Source of the DNA: a virus
Strand: one strand, 5' to 3'
Length of the DNA stretch: 26,836 bases
Virus record (IMG/VR): IMGVR_UViG_3300032217_001331
Span: 1 to 26,836 of that record
Part shown: in pieces, positions 6,561-14,063 of the stretch
Layout: each line of letters starts with the position of its first letter
Numbering within the stretch: the first letter of the stretch is position 1
Program-made: the position numbers and the translations under genes
The notes under the pieces: model-generated
Database searches by the model: none
Told to the model about the DNA's origin: nothing
What the model saw: the letters and a program-made list of their open reading frames with translations, nothing else

Positions 6561-7113
6561 AGCGTTTTTTAGGGACACAATTAGGTACTTGTCTTCCATC
6601 TTTTTCTTTCATACCAATTTGCTCATATCCTTTCCAACATGATTTACCTTCTTTAAGTTTAGCCATTACTGCTTCCTTTATTTCTTCATCTTTAAAAATG
6701 TTTTTAATATTATCTATATCGGGAAGAGAATAACCAGACTGCTTAAGTTGGGTTTCAACTTTATCTTGAATTCGTTTCATAGCAGTTTTAAATGGATCTT
6801 CTTTAGGAGTAGCAAAACCAGCTTTTGGAGTTAATTCATTCAATGGAGTATCACCCCATTCACCACCCACATTATTATTTCTTTCTGTGTAAAGAAAATC
6901 CATGTATTCCTCAATATCTGAGGGGGTAAATCCACCACGTTTTTCTAGAACACCACGTAATACAAAGTCTAGTTTTTCACTTTCATCTGTGTTAGCAGGG
7001 ACTTTAACGAATTCTTTTCGGGTGTATTCTACTTTAGGATTATCTTTAACGAATTTCCCTATCTTAGATAGAGTATCAGGACCTAATTCAGCTAGTTTAT
7101 ATTTGTATGCCAT
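6559..7113 (-). CDS. Phage protein with C-terminal CWKGY/PNCVP module
   Basis: This is a 184-aa protein. The first 70 residues look like a compact helical domain (LAELGPDTLSKIGKFVKDNP, then VLRGVLEKRGGFTPSDIEEY). A linker with VGGEWGDTPLNEL follows, then a helix at 105-150. The last 26 residues form a small module with SCWKGYEQIGMK (158-169) and VPNCVPKKR (176-184), two Cys 20 residues apart. I recall this tail, nearly word for word, at the ends of many unrelated phage proteins from marine samples, so it behaves like an attachable tag. The gene overlaps the Dps-like gene by one base (TAATG), so translation is coupled. No enzymatic motif was seen and the function is unknown. Confidence 0.8.
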   Translation of the reverse strand: MAYKYKLAELGPDTLSKIGKFVKDNPKVEYTRKEFVKVPANTDESEKLDFVLRGVLEKRGGFTPSDIEEYMDFLYTERNNNVGGEWGDTPLNELTPKAGFATPKEDPFKTAMKRIQDKVETQLKQSGYSLPDIDNIKNIFKDEEIKEAVMAKLKEGKSCWKGYEQIGMKEKDGRQVPNCVPKKR

Positions 7114-7475
7114 TATTTTAAATATGAAAGTTTATATATAGTTGATTTAATCAATTCAGTTACAGCATCTAATTGGTTTTGAATGTAACTGTCTTCAACT
7201 GTTTCATATGTTTGGTAAACAGCCTCACATAACGTTTCAAAGTATGCTATAACTTGTTCTTTACTTTGATATTGTTTTAGATTAAAATTAGTATAGTCAG
7301 TTATAATACCATATTTGCCTTGGTATGATTCTACTAAACCATCAATTAATTCAACAATACCATCATAGTAAGTGTTCAAAGCCATATGCTCTGCAAATGA
7401 AGGTGTTTGTAAGTGGAAAACATGTGCTTGTGTTCTTGAATGAAACAAGTAAGAAATTAATTTAGAAAACTCCAT
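7113..7475 (-). CDS. Dps/ferritin-like protein (DUF5856-type)
   Basis: This is a 120-aa all-helical protein. Residues 8-40 read LFHSRTQAHVFHLQTPSFAEHMALN, followed by YYDGIVELIDGLVESYQGKYG (a 20-residue helix and a turn). The arrangement of His, then Phe-Ala-Glu-His, then an acidic helix resembles the Dps/ferritin-like four-helix bundle. I place it in the small phage family DUF5856, found in T4-like phages. Dps proteins bind iron at subunit interfaces and protect DNA, but this protein is shorter than cellular Dps (about 160 aa), and I cannot tell whether it still binds metal. It sits two bases after the GAF-like gene and overlaps the 184-aa gene by one base. The family call is fairly sure; an iron or DNA-protection role is inference. 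Confidence 0.7.
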   Translation of the reverse strand: MEFSKLISYLFHSRTQAHVFHLQTPSFAEHMALNTYYDGIVELIDGLVESYQGKYGIITDYTNFNLKQYQSKEQVIAYFETLCEAVYQTYETVEDSYIQNQLDAVTELIKSTIYKLSYLK

Positions 7476-7477
7476 TA

Positions 7478-8101
7478 TTATGATTTTTTATTAGTTAAAT
7501 AGTTACTCATTAAGTTACCAATGGCGCCTATTTTCTGGCGTATAAATATCCATTCGTTTTGAGTGAATTTGTGTTTTTTATTAACGTAGTGTACCCCCAT
7601 GATGCCAATTATTCTATTGTCTAAGCCTTTAATAGCAAATAAATAAACTGATTTACATCCAGGGCCATCAGCTTGATATAAATCAAGACCGTATGATGGT
7701 CCAGCATTCATATCTTCAATGATAATTTCTCCTTTTTCATATAAAAGAGAGAATTGTTTGCTGAATAATGATACTGGGATGTTTTGGAATAAGGTTTTTA
7801 ATGAGTTAGTATCTGGAGTAGTAATCTCATAGAACACTGAGAATTTTTGGATGGATTTACCTGTAGGGTAAAAATGGCCTCCATTGTGGAATTGAGCAAT
7901 ATAAACTTGGTCGCAATCTATTTCATGTAGAATAGCGTCAAGCTGTTGCTCAATTATTTCATTATGCTGTATAGCATCTCTTAAAGGGTCATTGTTGAGT
8001 TTGTTGATAAATTTTTTTTCAACCCATTTTACTAGTAACGGACCAAAAATTGAAGTTGTCAACGCAATAATGATCGGAACAATAATTTGAATTTCACTCA
8101 T
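7478..8101 (-). CDS. Membrane-anchored GAF-like protein
   Basis: This is a 207-aa protein. Residues 5-25 (IIVPIIIALTTSIFGPLLVKW) are a single membrane helix followed by basic residues, so the rest should face the cytoplasm. Residues 40-62 form a helix. The rest looks like a GAF/PAS-type sensor fold: VYIAQFHNGGHFYP (67-79), KFSVFYE (86-92), a helix, then SVYLFAIKG and IIGIMGVHYV strands (151-172), and a final helix at 183-200. I recall phage proteins with the FHNGG motif and the same layout, with no known role. GAF domains bind small ligands such as cyclic nucleotides or chromophores. It overlaps the preceding zinc-finger gene by four bases (ATGA). It might sense the host state at the membrane, or the helix may make it holin-like; I favour the first. 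Confidence 0.75.
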   Translation of the reverse strand: MSEIQIIVPIIIALTTSIFGPLLVKWVEKKFINKLNNDPLRDAIQHNEIIEQQLDAILHEIDCDQVYIAQFHNGGHFYPTGKSIQKFSVFYEITTPDTNSLKTLFQNIPVSLFSKQFSLLYEKGEIIIEDMNAGPSYGLDLYQADGPGCKSVYLFAIKGLDNRIIGIMGVHYVNKKHKFTQNEWIFIRQKIGAIGNLMSNYLTNKKS

Positions 8102-8667
8102 TTTTTTAAGCTTTGTAGGTATTTAATTGTTTCTTCTTTATTTTCTAGCAACTTTTGCTTTGAAGAACCTACCCAACGTTCTATATCACCGGCTTCAGTG
8201 ACATATGAAGTGTTGGATTCATTAATTTCCTCGTCAATCCAAATATTAAAATCGTTTACGATACCATCAATATCCGAATTGATAATGTGTTTTTCATAAT
8301 CGCTCCATAAACCTTTAATTCGTAGTTCTGTTTCGAAGTCTACTTGACAATCAAAACATCTTTTATATTGGAGATAAAATAATTTATCATTTTGCTTTTT
8401 CATAATGTTACTACAACAAGGACAAAAAAGCGGCAAATGAATTGATTCTTTTGCTTTATCTAATTTAGTAAGATTTTGTTTGATTCCATTTTTGATGGTC
8501 CATGAACGACCATCAGCTTCCCAGACATCTCCTTCCTCATGAAACTCTTGTTGTTTAGTATAACCGGTTCCGACAGACGTTTTCTCCCCGTATTTACCTG
8601 TCATTAGGTTACGGAGGCGTTGTACGTCCTTTTGTTGGAACTCTTTTTTTAAAACGTTATCAGACAT
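8098..8667 (-). CDS. Zinc-ribbon phage protein of unknown role
   Basis: This is a 189-aa protein. The N-terminal 30 residues are basic and helical (LKKEFQQKDVQRLRNLMTGK). Residues 44-66 contain GDVWEADGRSWTIKNGIKQN, which I recall as a conserved block in hypothetical proteins of T4-like cyanophages and related phages. Residues 80-120 hold a zinc-ribbon: Phe-Cys-Pro-Cys-Cys near 81-85 and Cys-Phe-Asp-Cys about 20 residues later. The C-terminal half is acidic and helical, with DGIVNDFNIWIDEEINES. It overlaps the GAF-like gene by four bases and starts two bases after the 160-aa gene. The zinc ribbon suggests contact with nucleic acid or with a polymerase, but nothing more specific is visible. 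Confidence 0.75.
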   Translation of the reverse strand: MSDNVLKKEFQQKDVQRLRNLMTGKYGEKTSVGTGYTKQQEFHEEGDVWEADGRSWTIKNGIKQNLTKLDKAKESIHLPLFCPCCSNIMKKQNDKLFYLQYKRCFDCQVDFETELRIKGLWSDYEKHIINSDIDGIVNDFNIWIDEEINESNTSYVTEAGDIERWVGSSKQKLLENKEETIKYLQSLKK

Positions 8668-8669
8668 TA

Positions 8670-9152
8670 TTATTTTGTTAAGTTGTATGTAACTCCTGCA
8701 TTATCAAATACAGTTGTAAATACTTTTTCTATATAATCTTTAGTTATTTTTGGAGTTGAAGTAGCTTGAATTTCATTTCCTGTTACTTTATATCCTGTAA
8801 TTTTACTTAACATTACCGGTGCAAGTCTATTTAAGTCAGAATCAGTATTAAGTAAATTAGCTATATATGCTGAGATGTTAGCGGCTGTTTTTTCAGGACG
8901 AGTACTATGAGCACGTTGGCTTGGGGTGCCAAAGTATGCCGCTACTTTATCTTTAATGTTTTTATTCGCATGAAGTAAACTACTTAGATACATCCCATAA
9001 TTATTAGGATTTTCTAATGCGTTTACTAAATCTTGTATGGTAGAATTCCCTTGAGGAGTAACTACTACATTTTTAGTAATTTTAAGACGAGTAGATGTAG
9101 GTTCATCCCCCATGTCATTTTCCATTAAATACATTAAACTGTATCTGTTCAT
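8670..9152 (-). CDS. Hypothetical protein, likely virion- or accessory-associated
   Basis: This 160-aa protein was not recognised. The N-terminus MNRYSLMYLMENDMGDEP could be a short targeting helix with a Leu-Met-Glu site (residues 9-11). The rest is mixed: a Val/Thr strand region (ITKNVVVTPQGNSTIQDLV), then Asn/Ala-rich helices (ISAYIANLLNTDSDLNRLAP) and a C-terminal helix (YIEKVFTTVFDNAG). No Cys, catalytic motif or membrane segment is present. The gene lies behind an AT motif at 9170-9180 and begins a run of tightly coupled genes (zinc ribbon, GAF-like, Dps-like, 184-aa). The start has no Shine-Dalgarno. Confidence 0.75.
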   Translation of the reverse strand: MNRYSLMYLMENDMGDEPTSTRLKITKNVVVTPQGNSTIQDLVNALENPNNYGMYLSSLLHANKNIKDKVAAYFGTPSQRAHSTRPEKTAANISAYIANLLNTDSDLNRLAPVMLSKITGYKVTGNEIQATSTPKITKDYIEKVFTTVFDNAGVTYNLTK

Positions 9153-9169
9153 ATATAAAGATTGGTTTT

Positions 9170-9180
9170 TTATAAATATA
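9170..9180 (-). promoter_or_regulatory. Recurrent AT motif upstream of the 160-aa gene
   Basis: The + strand reads TTATAAATATA, 17 bases before the start of the 160-aa gene. It differs from the main form only in the last base. Confidence 0.4.
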
Positions 9181-9197
9181 CAAAAAAAAGATACCCC

Positions 9198-10037
9198 CTA
9201 CAACGAATTCTCCCAGCTTCTAAAGTACATGTTTCCATCTCTATATGCTTCTAATTCTAATTCTTGTAAATATTCGTCTTCGTTAATATTCTGTCCTTGA
9301 ATACCTTGAATTTTACCTTCAAGATTTTGCTTATGATGAATCATTTCATGAGCATATGAGCGCAATATATCTTTTGGGTGTCTGCTGCATGTATATAAAA
9401 CAATACATTTAGTATTAGGATCATAATGTGCAGTACGTCCTAATATATTAGAAGCGTTTTCTTTATCATCTTCAATAAAATTAACGTCTGGTAGGGGGTC
9501 TAAGTCTAGGCCATTATCCATCATGAACATTGTAAGGGATATTAATTTATCCCTGAATTCTTTATTATGCTCTAATCCTTTTTTAGTGATATTAGATACT
9601 ACAATCTTATCCTTATGCTTATCAACTTTAAAATCAGATGGTACTACATTTTTAATATGATCCTTATAATAGTCAACTCTATTAGAATCAGATGAAACAT
9701 TTAATTCTATATCTTGATTTTGTAGCGGTTCAAAGAAATCATTAGTAGAAGATTGTTGAGGAGTATTATCATGTCCGCATTTGTGACACATGTATAAATC
9801 ATCTCCTCCATCTTTTATTTTCCATGTCCATCCACAATTGTCACAAACAATTGAATCACCTTGAACTTCTTCATCAATAAATGAAGTTATCTCATCACCT
9901 TCATACACATATGATTCTTCAGTTGAGGGTTTAACTTTAGATAAATCTAATTTTTCTAAAATGGGACGAATTAAATCAATTGATTTTTTAGAGTATTTTT
10001 CTTCAAAATATTGTATCACATCAGATTTTTGAGGCAT
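9198..10037 (-). CDS. Zinc-ribbon HExxH metallopeptidase-like protein
   Basis: This is a 279-aa protein. Residues 62-91 are a zinc ribbon with CDNCGW (65-70), an acidic GGDD turn and MCHKCGHDN (83-91). I recall this ribbon in many unrelated phage proteins. The C-terminal part has AHEMIHHKQNLEGK (229-242), an HExxH zinc-protease motif with His230, Glu231 and His234. ELELEAYRDGNMYF (259-272) follows and probably supplies the third ligand (Glu261 or Glu263). The overall shape matches small phage metalloproteases often annotated as SprT-like or unnamed peptidases. It may process virion or host proteins; the substrate cannot be seen. The gene stands alone between two AT motifs (9170-9180 and 10051-10061), with gaps of 45 and 22 bases. 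Loss of activity is unlikely, since the motif is complete. Confidence 0.78.
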   Translation of the reverse strand: MPQKSDVIQYFEEKYSKKSIDLIRPILEKLDLSKVKPSTEESYVYEGDEITSFIDEEVQGDSIVCDNCGWTWKIKDGGDDLYMCHKCGHDNTPQQSSTNDFFEPLQNQDIELNVSSDSNRVDYYKDHIKNVVPSDFKVDKHKDKIVVSNITKKGLEHNKEFRDKLISLTMFMMDNGLDLDPLPDVNFIEDDKENASNILGRTAHYDPNTKCIVLYTCSRHPKDILRSYAHEMIHHKQNLEGKIQGIQGQNINEDEYLQELELEAYRDGNMYFRSWENSL

Positions 10038-10050
10038 AGCGTACGTTTAG

Positions 10051-10061
10051 CTATAAATATT
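10051..10061 (-). promoter_or_regulatory. Recurrent AT motif upstream of the metallopeptidase gene
   Basis: The + strand reads CTATAAATATT, one base off the main form. It overlaps the stop of the nuclease gene by two bases and lies 13 bases before the metallopeptidase start. Confidence 0.4.
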
Positions 10062-10830
10062 AAATATCTTCCCGTTTTACTGTTGTTCTAAATGATTCAA
10101 ATGAAGGAGACGATGTTGGGTTTTCTAAATCAAATAACGTACGTACTGTTTTAAAAATATTTAAATTTTCTTCTTGTGTACGTTCTGGTTCTATTACTTC
10201 CCAGCCCTTACCTTGCATTTTATCTTTTTTAGGACCACGCTTAGCTGATTTCAGCCACAATATTCCTTGGCGTTGAGCATCTTTTCCATAACATTCTTTA
10301 TAGCACTGTGTATAAACTGCGGTTTGTAATTCATATGTTGGTTGGATGTGATTAGAAGTTTTAACATCTAAAATCCATAATTCATCTTCAATTTCACAAA
10401 TTAAGTCACAGGTACCTGCTACTTTTAATTCATCTGAAAATAAGTGTACTTCGGTTTCGATGAGTTTAGGTTTATGGGTTTCCCAAAATTCTGCAAAGCA
10501 CAGGAACATTTGCCATACATTAGGATTATATTGTGGGTAACCATTTTTGTTTAAAAAATTTAGTTCATTTCCATTTAAGTATTCTTCTACCATTTCATGG
10601 ACTTGAGTACCTTCTTCAGCTGCTTTTTTAACGATATGTTCTGAGGCATATCCTACTTTTTTAAGCCAATCCTCAAAGTGTTTACCTTTAGGATAGTATC
10701 CTAAAACGTAAGTAACAGATGGGTAATAATTACCGTTTCGTCTATAAAATCTAGAGTCAGGTAATGTAATTTGTTTATAATCATCAGATATTTCTAAAAT
10801 ACGATTATAGGAATGTTTAATTGTACTCAT
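10060..10830 (-). CDS. PD-(D/E)XK nuclease (RecB/Cas4-like exonuclease fold)
   Basis: This is a 256-aa protein. The nuclease core has GTQVHEMVEEYLNG (74-87, His78), ETEVHLFS (125-132), AGTCDLICEIED (138-149, Asp142), WILDVKTS (152-159, Asp155 and Lys157) and ELQTAVYTQCY (167-177, Gln169). These are the expected catalytic Asp, Asp-x-Lys and Gln of the PD-(D/E)XK superfamily (PDDEXK_1 type). The Cys residues do not form the Cas4 iron-sulphur cluster. It overlaps the primase gene by four bases (ATGA), suggesting joint expression and a role in phage DNA replication or recombination, such as end resection or recycling of host DNA. Length is near that of related phage exonucleases. The family is clear; the exact substrate is inferred. 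Confidence 0.85.
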   Translation of the reverse strand: MSTIKHSYNRILEISDDYKQITLPDSRFYRRNGNYYPSVTYVLGYYPKGKHFEDWLKKVGYASEHIVKKAAEEGTQVHEMVEEYLNGNELNFLNKNGYPQYNPNVWQMFLCFAEFWETHKPKLIETEVHLFSDELKVAGTCDLICEIEDELWILDVKTSNHIQPTYELQTAVYTQCYKECYGKDAQRQGILWLKSAKRGPKKDKMQGKGWEVIEPERTQEENLNIFKTVRTLFDLENPTSSPSFESFRTTVKREDI

Positions 10831-11759
10831 ACTAGTTCTAGTTTTTTTTCAAATAAGTTTGAAAAGGTTAATGGTTGAGTGGTTTGAATTAGTTTAGTAA
10901 AGTTTTCAAAACCCATTTCACTTGGGTCTTTATCTTTTAATTCTACTAAATATACTTCTTTACCCTCGTTTAATAGTTCTTCACAAAATGATAAAGCTTG
11001 TTTAATAGCATCTTTATCCAATGCTATATATACTTTTTGTACCTGTGAGGTAACGAGTTTTTTCTTTAATTTATCCTGGATGTTTTTGCCTAGTAATGGT
11101 ATTACATTGCGCTTAATAGCCATCATATCAAATGGTCCTTCACATAGAATGATAGGTACATTCCAATTTATAAAAAATTCAAATGGAACAATGTTTCTTG
11201 ATACATTTGGGTTCTTGTATTTGGATCTAGAAAACTCTTCAAATCCTCTAGAGGTAAAATAATTTAAATTACCTTTTTCATCATATGAAGGTATAACAAC
11301 CATGTTAGAATATGGTCCATGTTCACAGTAACCAATATTGTATTTTAGGATATCATATTTGGTAATACCACGGCGTTTTAGGTAAGCTAACGCGCGTCTA
11401 CCAATGAGATTATTGGCAGTCACATCCGTCAGTGAAATAAATTCTTCAGGCAATTTAACGCGCTCTAAATCAGTTTCTGTGTGCTCAGATTTAGAAGTAC
11501 CTACTAAAGAATATAATGCTTGAAGCTTATCTGGTGTAACTTCTAGGTGCTTGAATAAACGAGTTAATTTTCTACCTTTAGTATTACATACCCAACAATG
11601 CCAAGGATTATCACCTTTAGCATTTGTGTCCATGTTTACTTCAAGTTTAGGCTTATGATGTTTGCAAAACGGACAAGCATATGCCCGATTGTTTTTAGAG
11701 GTATTTTTACCACTACCTAAAACAGAATCTACTAGGGTTACTAATAATTGGTTTACCAT
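10827..11759 (-). CDS. DNA primase (CHC2 zinc finger plus Toprim)
   Basis: This 310-aa primase makes RNA primers for phage replication. Residues 28-60 hold the zinc site: ACPFCKHHK (Cys29, Cys32) and WHCWVCNTKG (Cys55, Cys58). Residues 150-200 carry the catalytic-domain segment GPYSNMVVIPSYDEKGN and its helix. The Toprim core has ILCEGPFDMMA (204-214, Glu207) and IALDKDAIKQA (245-255, Asp248 and Asp250), with the usual Glu and DxD spacing. No helicase domain follows, so it is a stand-alone primase of the T4 gp61 size class (T4 gp61 is 342 aa) and needs a separate helicase, not seen here. It lies between the GIY-YIG gene and the PD-(D/E)XK nuclease and overlaps the latter by four bases. Confidence 0.92.
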   Translation of the reverse strand: MVNQLLVTLVDSVLGSGKNTSKNNRAYACPFCKHHKPKLEVNMDTNAKGDNPWHCWVCNTKGRKLTRLFKHLEVTPDKLQALYSLVGTSKSEHTETDLERVKLPEEFISLTDVTANNLIGRRALAYLKRRGITKYDILKYNIGYCEHGPYSNMVVIPSYDEKGNLNYFTSRGFEEFSRSKYKNPNVSRNIVPFEFFINWNVPIILCEGPFDMMAIKRNVIPLLGKNIQDKLKKKLVTSQVQKVYIALDKDAIKQALSFCEELLNEGKEVYLVELKDKDPSEMGFENFTKLIQTTQPLTFSNLFEKKLELV

Positions 11760-11782
11760 CCATATAAGATACGGAATGGAAT

Positions 11783-12238
11783 TTAGGAAACAAAATCTTT
11801 TTTAAAAAACTTTCCTAATATATTATCGTTATAGCTATTTACAAGTAAAACACTATACTGGCATTGGTAGTGTACTTCCCAGTAGGTTAATTCTTTTTTA
11901 GTATTAACTATTTTAATAATATCTCTTTGAAATGCTAGGTTGCCGTTTAATTTTATTTCAGCTGATATTTCTTTATTGGAGCCCCAATATGTAGCCCAAT
12001 CAGATTCCTTATGTACTTTTTTAGTTGTTGCTTTACGACCAGGTCCTGATTGTTCAGCTAATTCAGCTTTAGTAAGTTTTTTCTTTATGTTATGATAAAG
12101 ACTTTTTTTACCAATGTAAAACTTACCTGTTACTCTATTTGTAATCCTATAAATGAATCCAAAACTATTCTGTGGGAAATCCTCTATAGATTTAAATTCT
12201 TTAATTTGAGCGTTTTCATACCAAAACCAGTTGTTCAT
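11783..12238 (-). CDS. GIY-YIG endonuclease (SegE-like)
   Basis: This is a 151-aa protein. The GIY-YIG fold is visible in GFIYRITNRVTGKFYIGKKS (27-46), where Gly-Phe-Ile-Tyr replaces GIY and Tyr-Ile-Gly is intact. KESDWATYWGSN (77-88) follows, then a helix with Arg105 and Trp-Glu-Val-His near 120-123; Glu121 is the likely metal ligand. The layout resembles T4 Seg-type homing nucleases and similar free-standing phage enzymes. It sits between virion genes and primase, with three and 23 bases of spacing, and may be a mobile passenger or serve phage DNA processing. No intron or intein is seen. Active-site residues appear present, so it is probably functional. Confidence 0.85.
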   Translation of the reverse strand: MNNWFWYENAQIKEFKSIEDFPQNSFGFIYRITNRVTGKFYIGKKSLYHNIKKKLTKAELAEQSGPGRKATTKKVHKESDWATYWGSNKEISAEIKLNGNLAFQRDIIKIVNTKKELTYWEVHYQCQYSVLLVNSYNDNILGKFFKKDFVS

Positions 12239-12241
12239 ATT

Positions 12242-13105
12242 TTAGAAATTTAAATTTACTTGAAATAAAGCTTCGTTATTAAAATTTTTATTATATGGTC
12301 TAGGGAGTTTAGCTGTTGCTAATAACTCATTGTTGTCATTATATAAACCAATTGAGGTAACATACGCCTGTGGATTATTATACCACTCGGGGCGTATTAT
12401 AATGCCTGAACTGCCTGAAATGAAACTTGGGTTAGCCGAGTAGTTATATTCTGAGTTTCGGGCTCTAATAAAAACTGAGTTAGTGGGGGCAGCATCTTCA
12501 TAGTAAAGTTGAAATGCAATGCCTAAGGCAGTGGGTACACTACCATTAGTTAATATGATTCCAATGTCTGGGAGGAATAGTCCATAAGCACCTGTTCCTG
12601 TTCCGTAAGAAAATCCTCCTCCGGATAAGGTAGATCCTAAAACTAAATTATATGCCCTTCCACAATTAAGCATTTGGGGTGGGTTTTTGTGACTATCATC
12701 AGTTAAATTACCAAGCCGTAAACTACCTGGAAGAAGAGCGGTTTTATATCTTGATTTATTTATTGAAATGACACTGAATAGGGTGCGAGTGGTTCCTCCC
12801 CAAATAAACTCAGCATTTTTATCTCCATACACTATGTTTCTAAGAGCCGCATAAAATTGTTTTCGTTTGCTGCTTGAACTTATTTCATTTTTGTCAACTA
12901 AAGCATAACTAAATTGCACATTAGAAGGATTACCTATGTAGTAATCAGTATACATAAGAACAGAACCAGACATATTATGTGCTGTTGTACCAAATGTAGG
13001 AAGAGTATCATATACTGGTTGATTGGAGGAACTAACCCAACATGTATCAGATGTTGAGTTAATAGAAGAAACAAAATCTAAAGAATCTATTCTAGTTAAA
13101 GCCAT
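12242..13105 (-). CDS. Virion structural protein, paralogue A
   Basis: This 287-aa protein is one of three tandem relatives. Shared blocks are SINKSRYKTALLPGSLRLGN in the middle, RARNSEYNYSANPSF near residue 213, and the end AYVTSIGLYNDNNELLATAK, followed by a VNLNF C-terminus. The protein is rich in Ser, Gly, Asn and Tyr with a beta-strand pattern and has no signal or membrane segment, as expected for an exterior tail component. I recall the same E-(F/Y)-NYS-x-NP and GLYNDNNELLA-x-AK blocks in structural proteins of marine contractile phages. It follows the 316-aa paralogue by four bases and precedes the GIY-YIG gene by three. Baseplate or tail-decoration protein is the likely role; receptor binding is possible. 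Confidence 0.78.
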   Translation of the reverse strand: MALTRIDSLDFVSSINSTSDTCWVSSSNQPVYDTLPTFGTTAHNMSGSVLMYTDYYIGNPSNVQFSYALVDKNEISSSSKRKQFYAALRNIVYGDKNAEFIWGGTTRTLFSVISINKSRYKTALLPGSLRLGNLTDDSHKNPPQMLNCGRAYNLVLGSTLSGGGFSYGTGTGAYGLFLPDIGIILTNGSVPTALGIAFQLYYEDAAPTNSVFIRARNSEYNYSANPSFISGSSGIIIRPEWYNNPQAYVTSIGLYNDNNELLATAKLPRPYNKNFNNEALFQVNLNF

Positions 13106-13109
13106 AATT

Positions 13110-14060
13110 TTATCTGTCTAAGTTTACAACTATTGTCATATCTGTGGTTCTAGTAGTAGGTACAGGTTGGGCTAGTTTACCCACTGCTAATAATTGTTGA
13201 TCATCATCATATAGTCCAACAGCTGTAATGTAAGGGGCAAAAGAAGATCCGGTTACGAAATCCCAAGTTTTTCCACTGGTATCTAAAGAACCTGTTGTTG
13301 CTAATGGGCTTATATACCCACTTCCTGAAAACATGGTTGGGTTTAGTGAGTAGTTAAATTCACTTTCTCGAATAGTGCATTTATATTGGGTTTCATAAAT
13401 TACTATAGAACTTTGAAAACTACAAGTAACATCGATGGATGATGAAAATGAAGGGACGGTTGAGGTAGTTGGAGCTGGGAATTGGGTTATTATAGCTAGC
13501 CCATGAGGATATGATATTGTTCCTGCAGGGGTAGTAGAACCTGAAAGTAAAAGTCTGCCTTCTCCATCATCTACTACTATTTTATATACACCTGTTTGCC
13601 ATTTCCATTTAAAATAGAAACTATTGGGGTTAATATAATCACCATACAATTGAGAAGGAATAGATAATACTCCTATTTGGGCGTCGGATGATGTGGGAAA
13701 ATATCTTGATTGAGATAATGTAGTTTGTAAATAATTATCAAATCTACTATGTACATTTAAAGTAGCCCCCCCTTCAATAATATTCCCATCCATATCCGTT
13801 TGGATAGTTTCACCTTCAGGATTAGGAAGTTGATTAGAGTAGTATAACTGCTTTGCGGAGGCATAAACAAGAGAAGCAGAGACTGGTTGGGGGGTGGAGT
13901 ATGTGATGTCAGTTGTGCTTCCAAAAGAAGTATTAACTCCTATACATCTAACCATTCCGCTTTCGGATATAGCGGTACCCCCATTAAAAGTAAGACTTTT
14001 ATGTGTAACTAAAGGTGTTATTATAACATCTTGTGAAGTAAGAGATTTGAAAGCACCCAT
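13110..14060 (-). CDS. Virion structural protein, paralogue B
   Basis: This 316-aa member of the paralogous trio is the most divergent of the three. The conserved C-terminal blocks are ESEFNYSLNPTMFSGSG and APYITAVGLYDDDQQLLAVG, followed by a TIVVNLDR end. Its N-terminal half differs from the other two and lacks their SRYK-x-x-x-x-PGS block, so only the last third is clearly shared. Its middle (for example SSIDVTCSFQSSIVIYETQY) is beta-rich. The divergent front part may carry the specific function, such as contact with a different tail part or ligand. Its start follows the stop of the 324-aa gene by three bases. No enzymatic motif is visible. Confidence 0.76.
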   Translation of the reverse strand: MGAFKSLTSQDVIITPLVTHKSLTFNGGTAISESGMVRCIGVNTSFGSTTDITYSTPQPVSASLVYASAKQLYYSNQLPNPEGETIQTDMDGNIIEGGATLNVHSRFDNYLQTTLSQSRYFPTSSDAQIGVLSIPSQLYGDYINPNSFYFKWKWQTGVYKIVVDDGEGRLLLSGSTTPAGTISYPHGLAIITQFPAPTTSTVPSFSSSIDVTCSFQSSIVIYETQYKCTIRESEFNYSLNPTMFSGSGYISPLATTGSLDTSGKTWDFVTGSSFAPYITAVGLYDDDQQLLAVGKLAQPVPTTRTTDMTIVVNLDR

Positions 14061-14063
14061 TCA

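Noticed and set aside
10060-10830. Cas4 or another CRISPR protein
   Set aside because: Its Cys residues do not form the Cas4 iron-sulphur pattern, and no repeats or cas genes are present.
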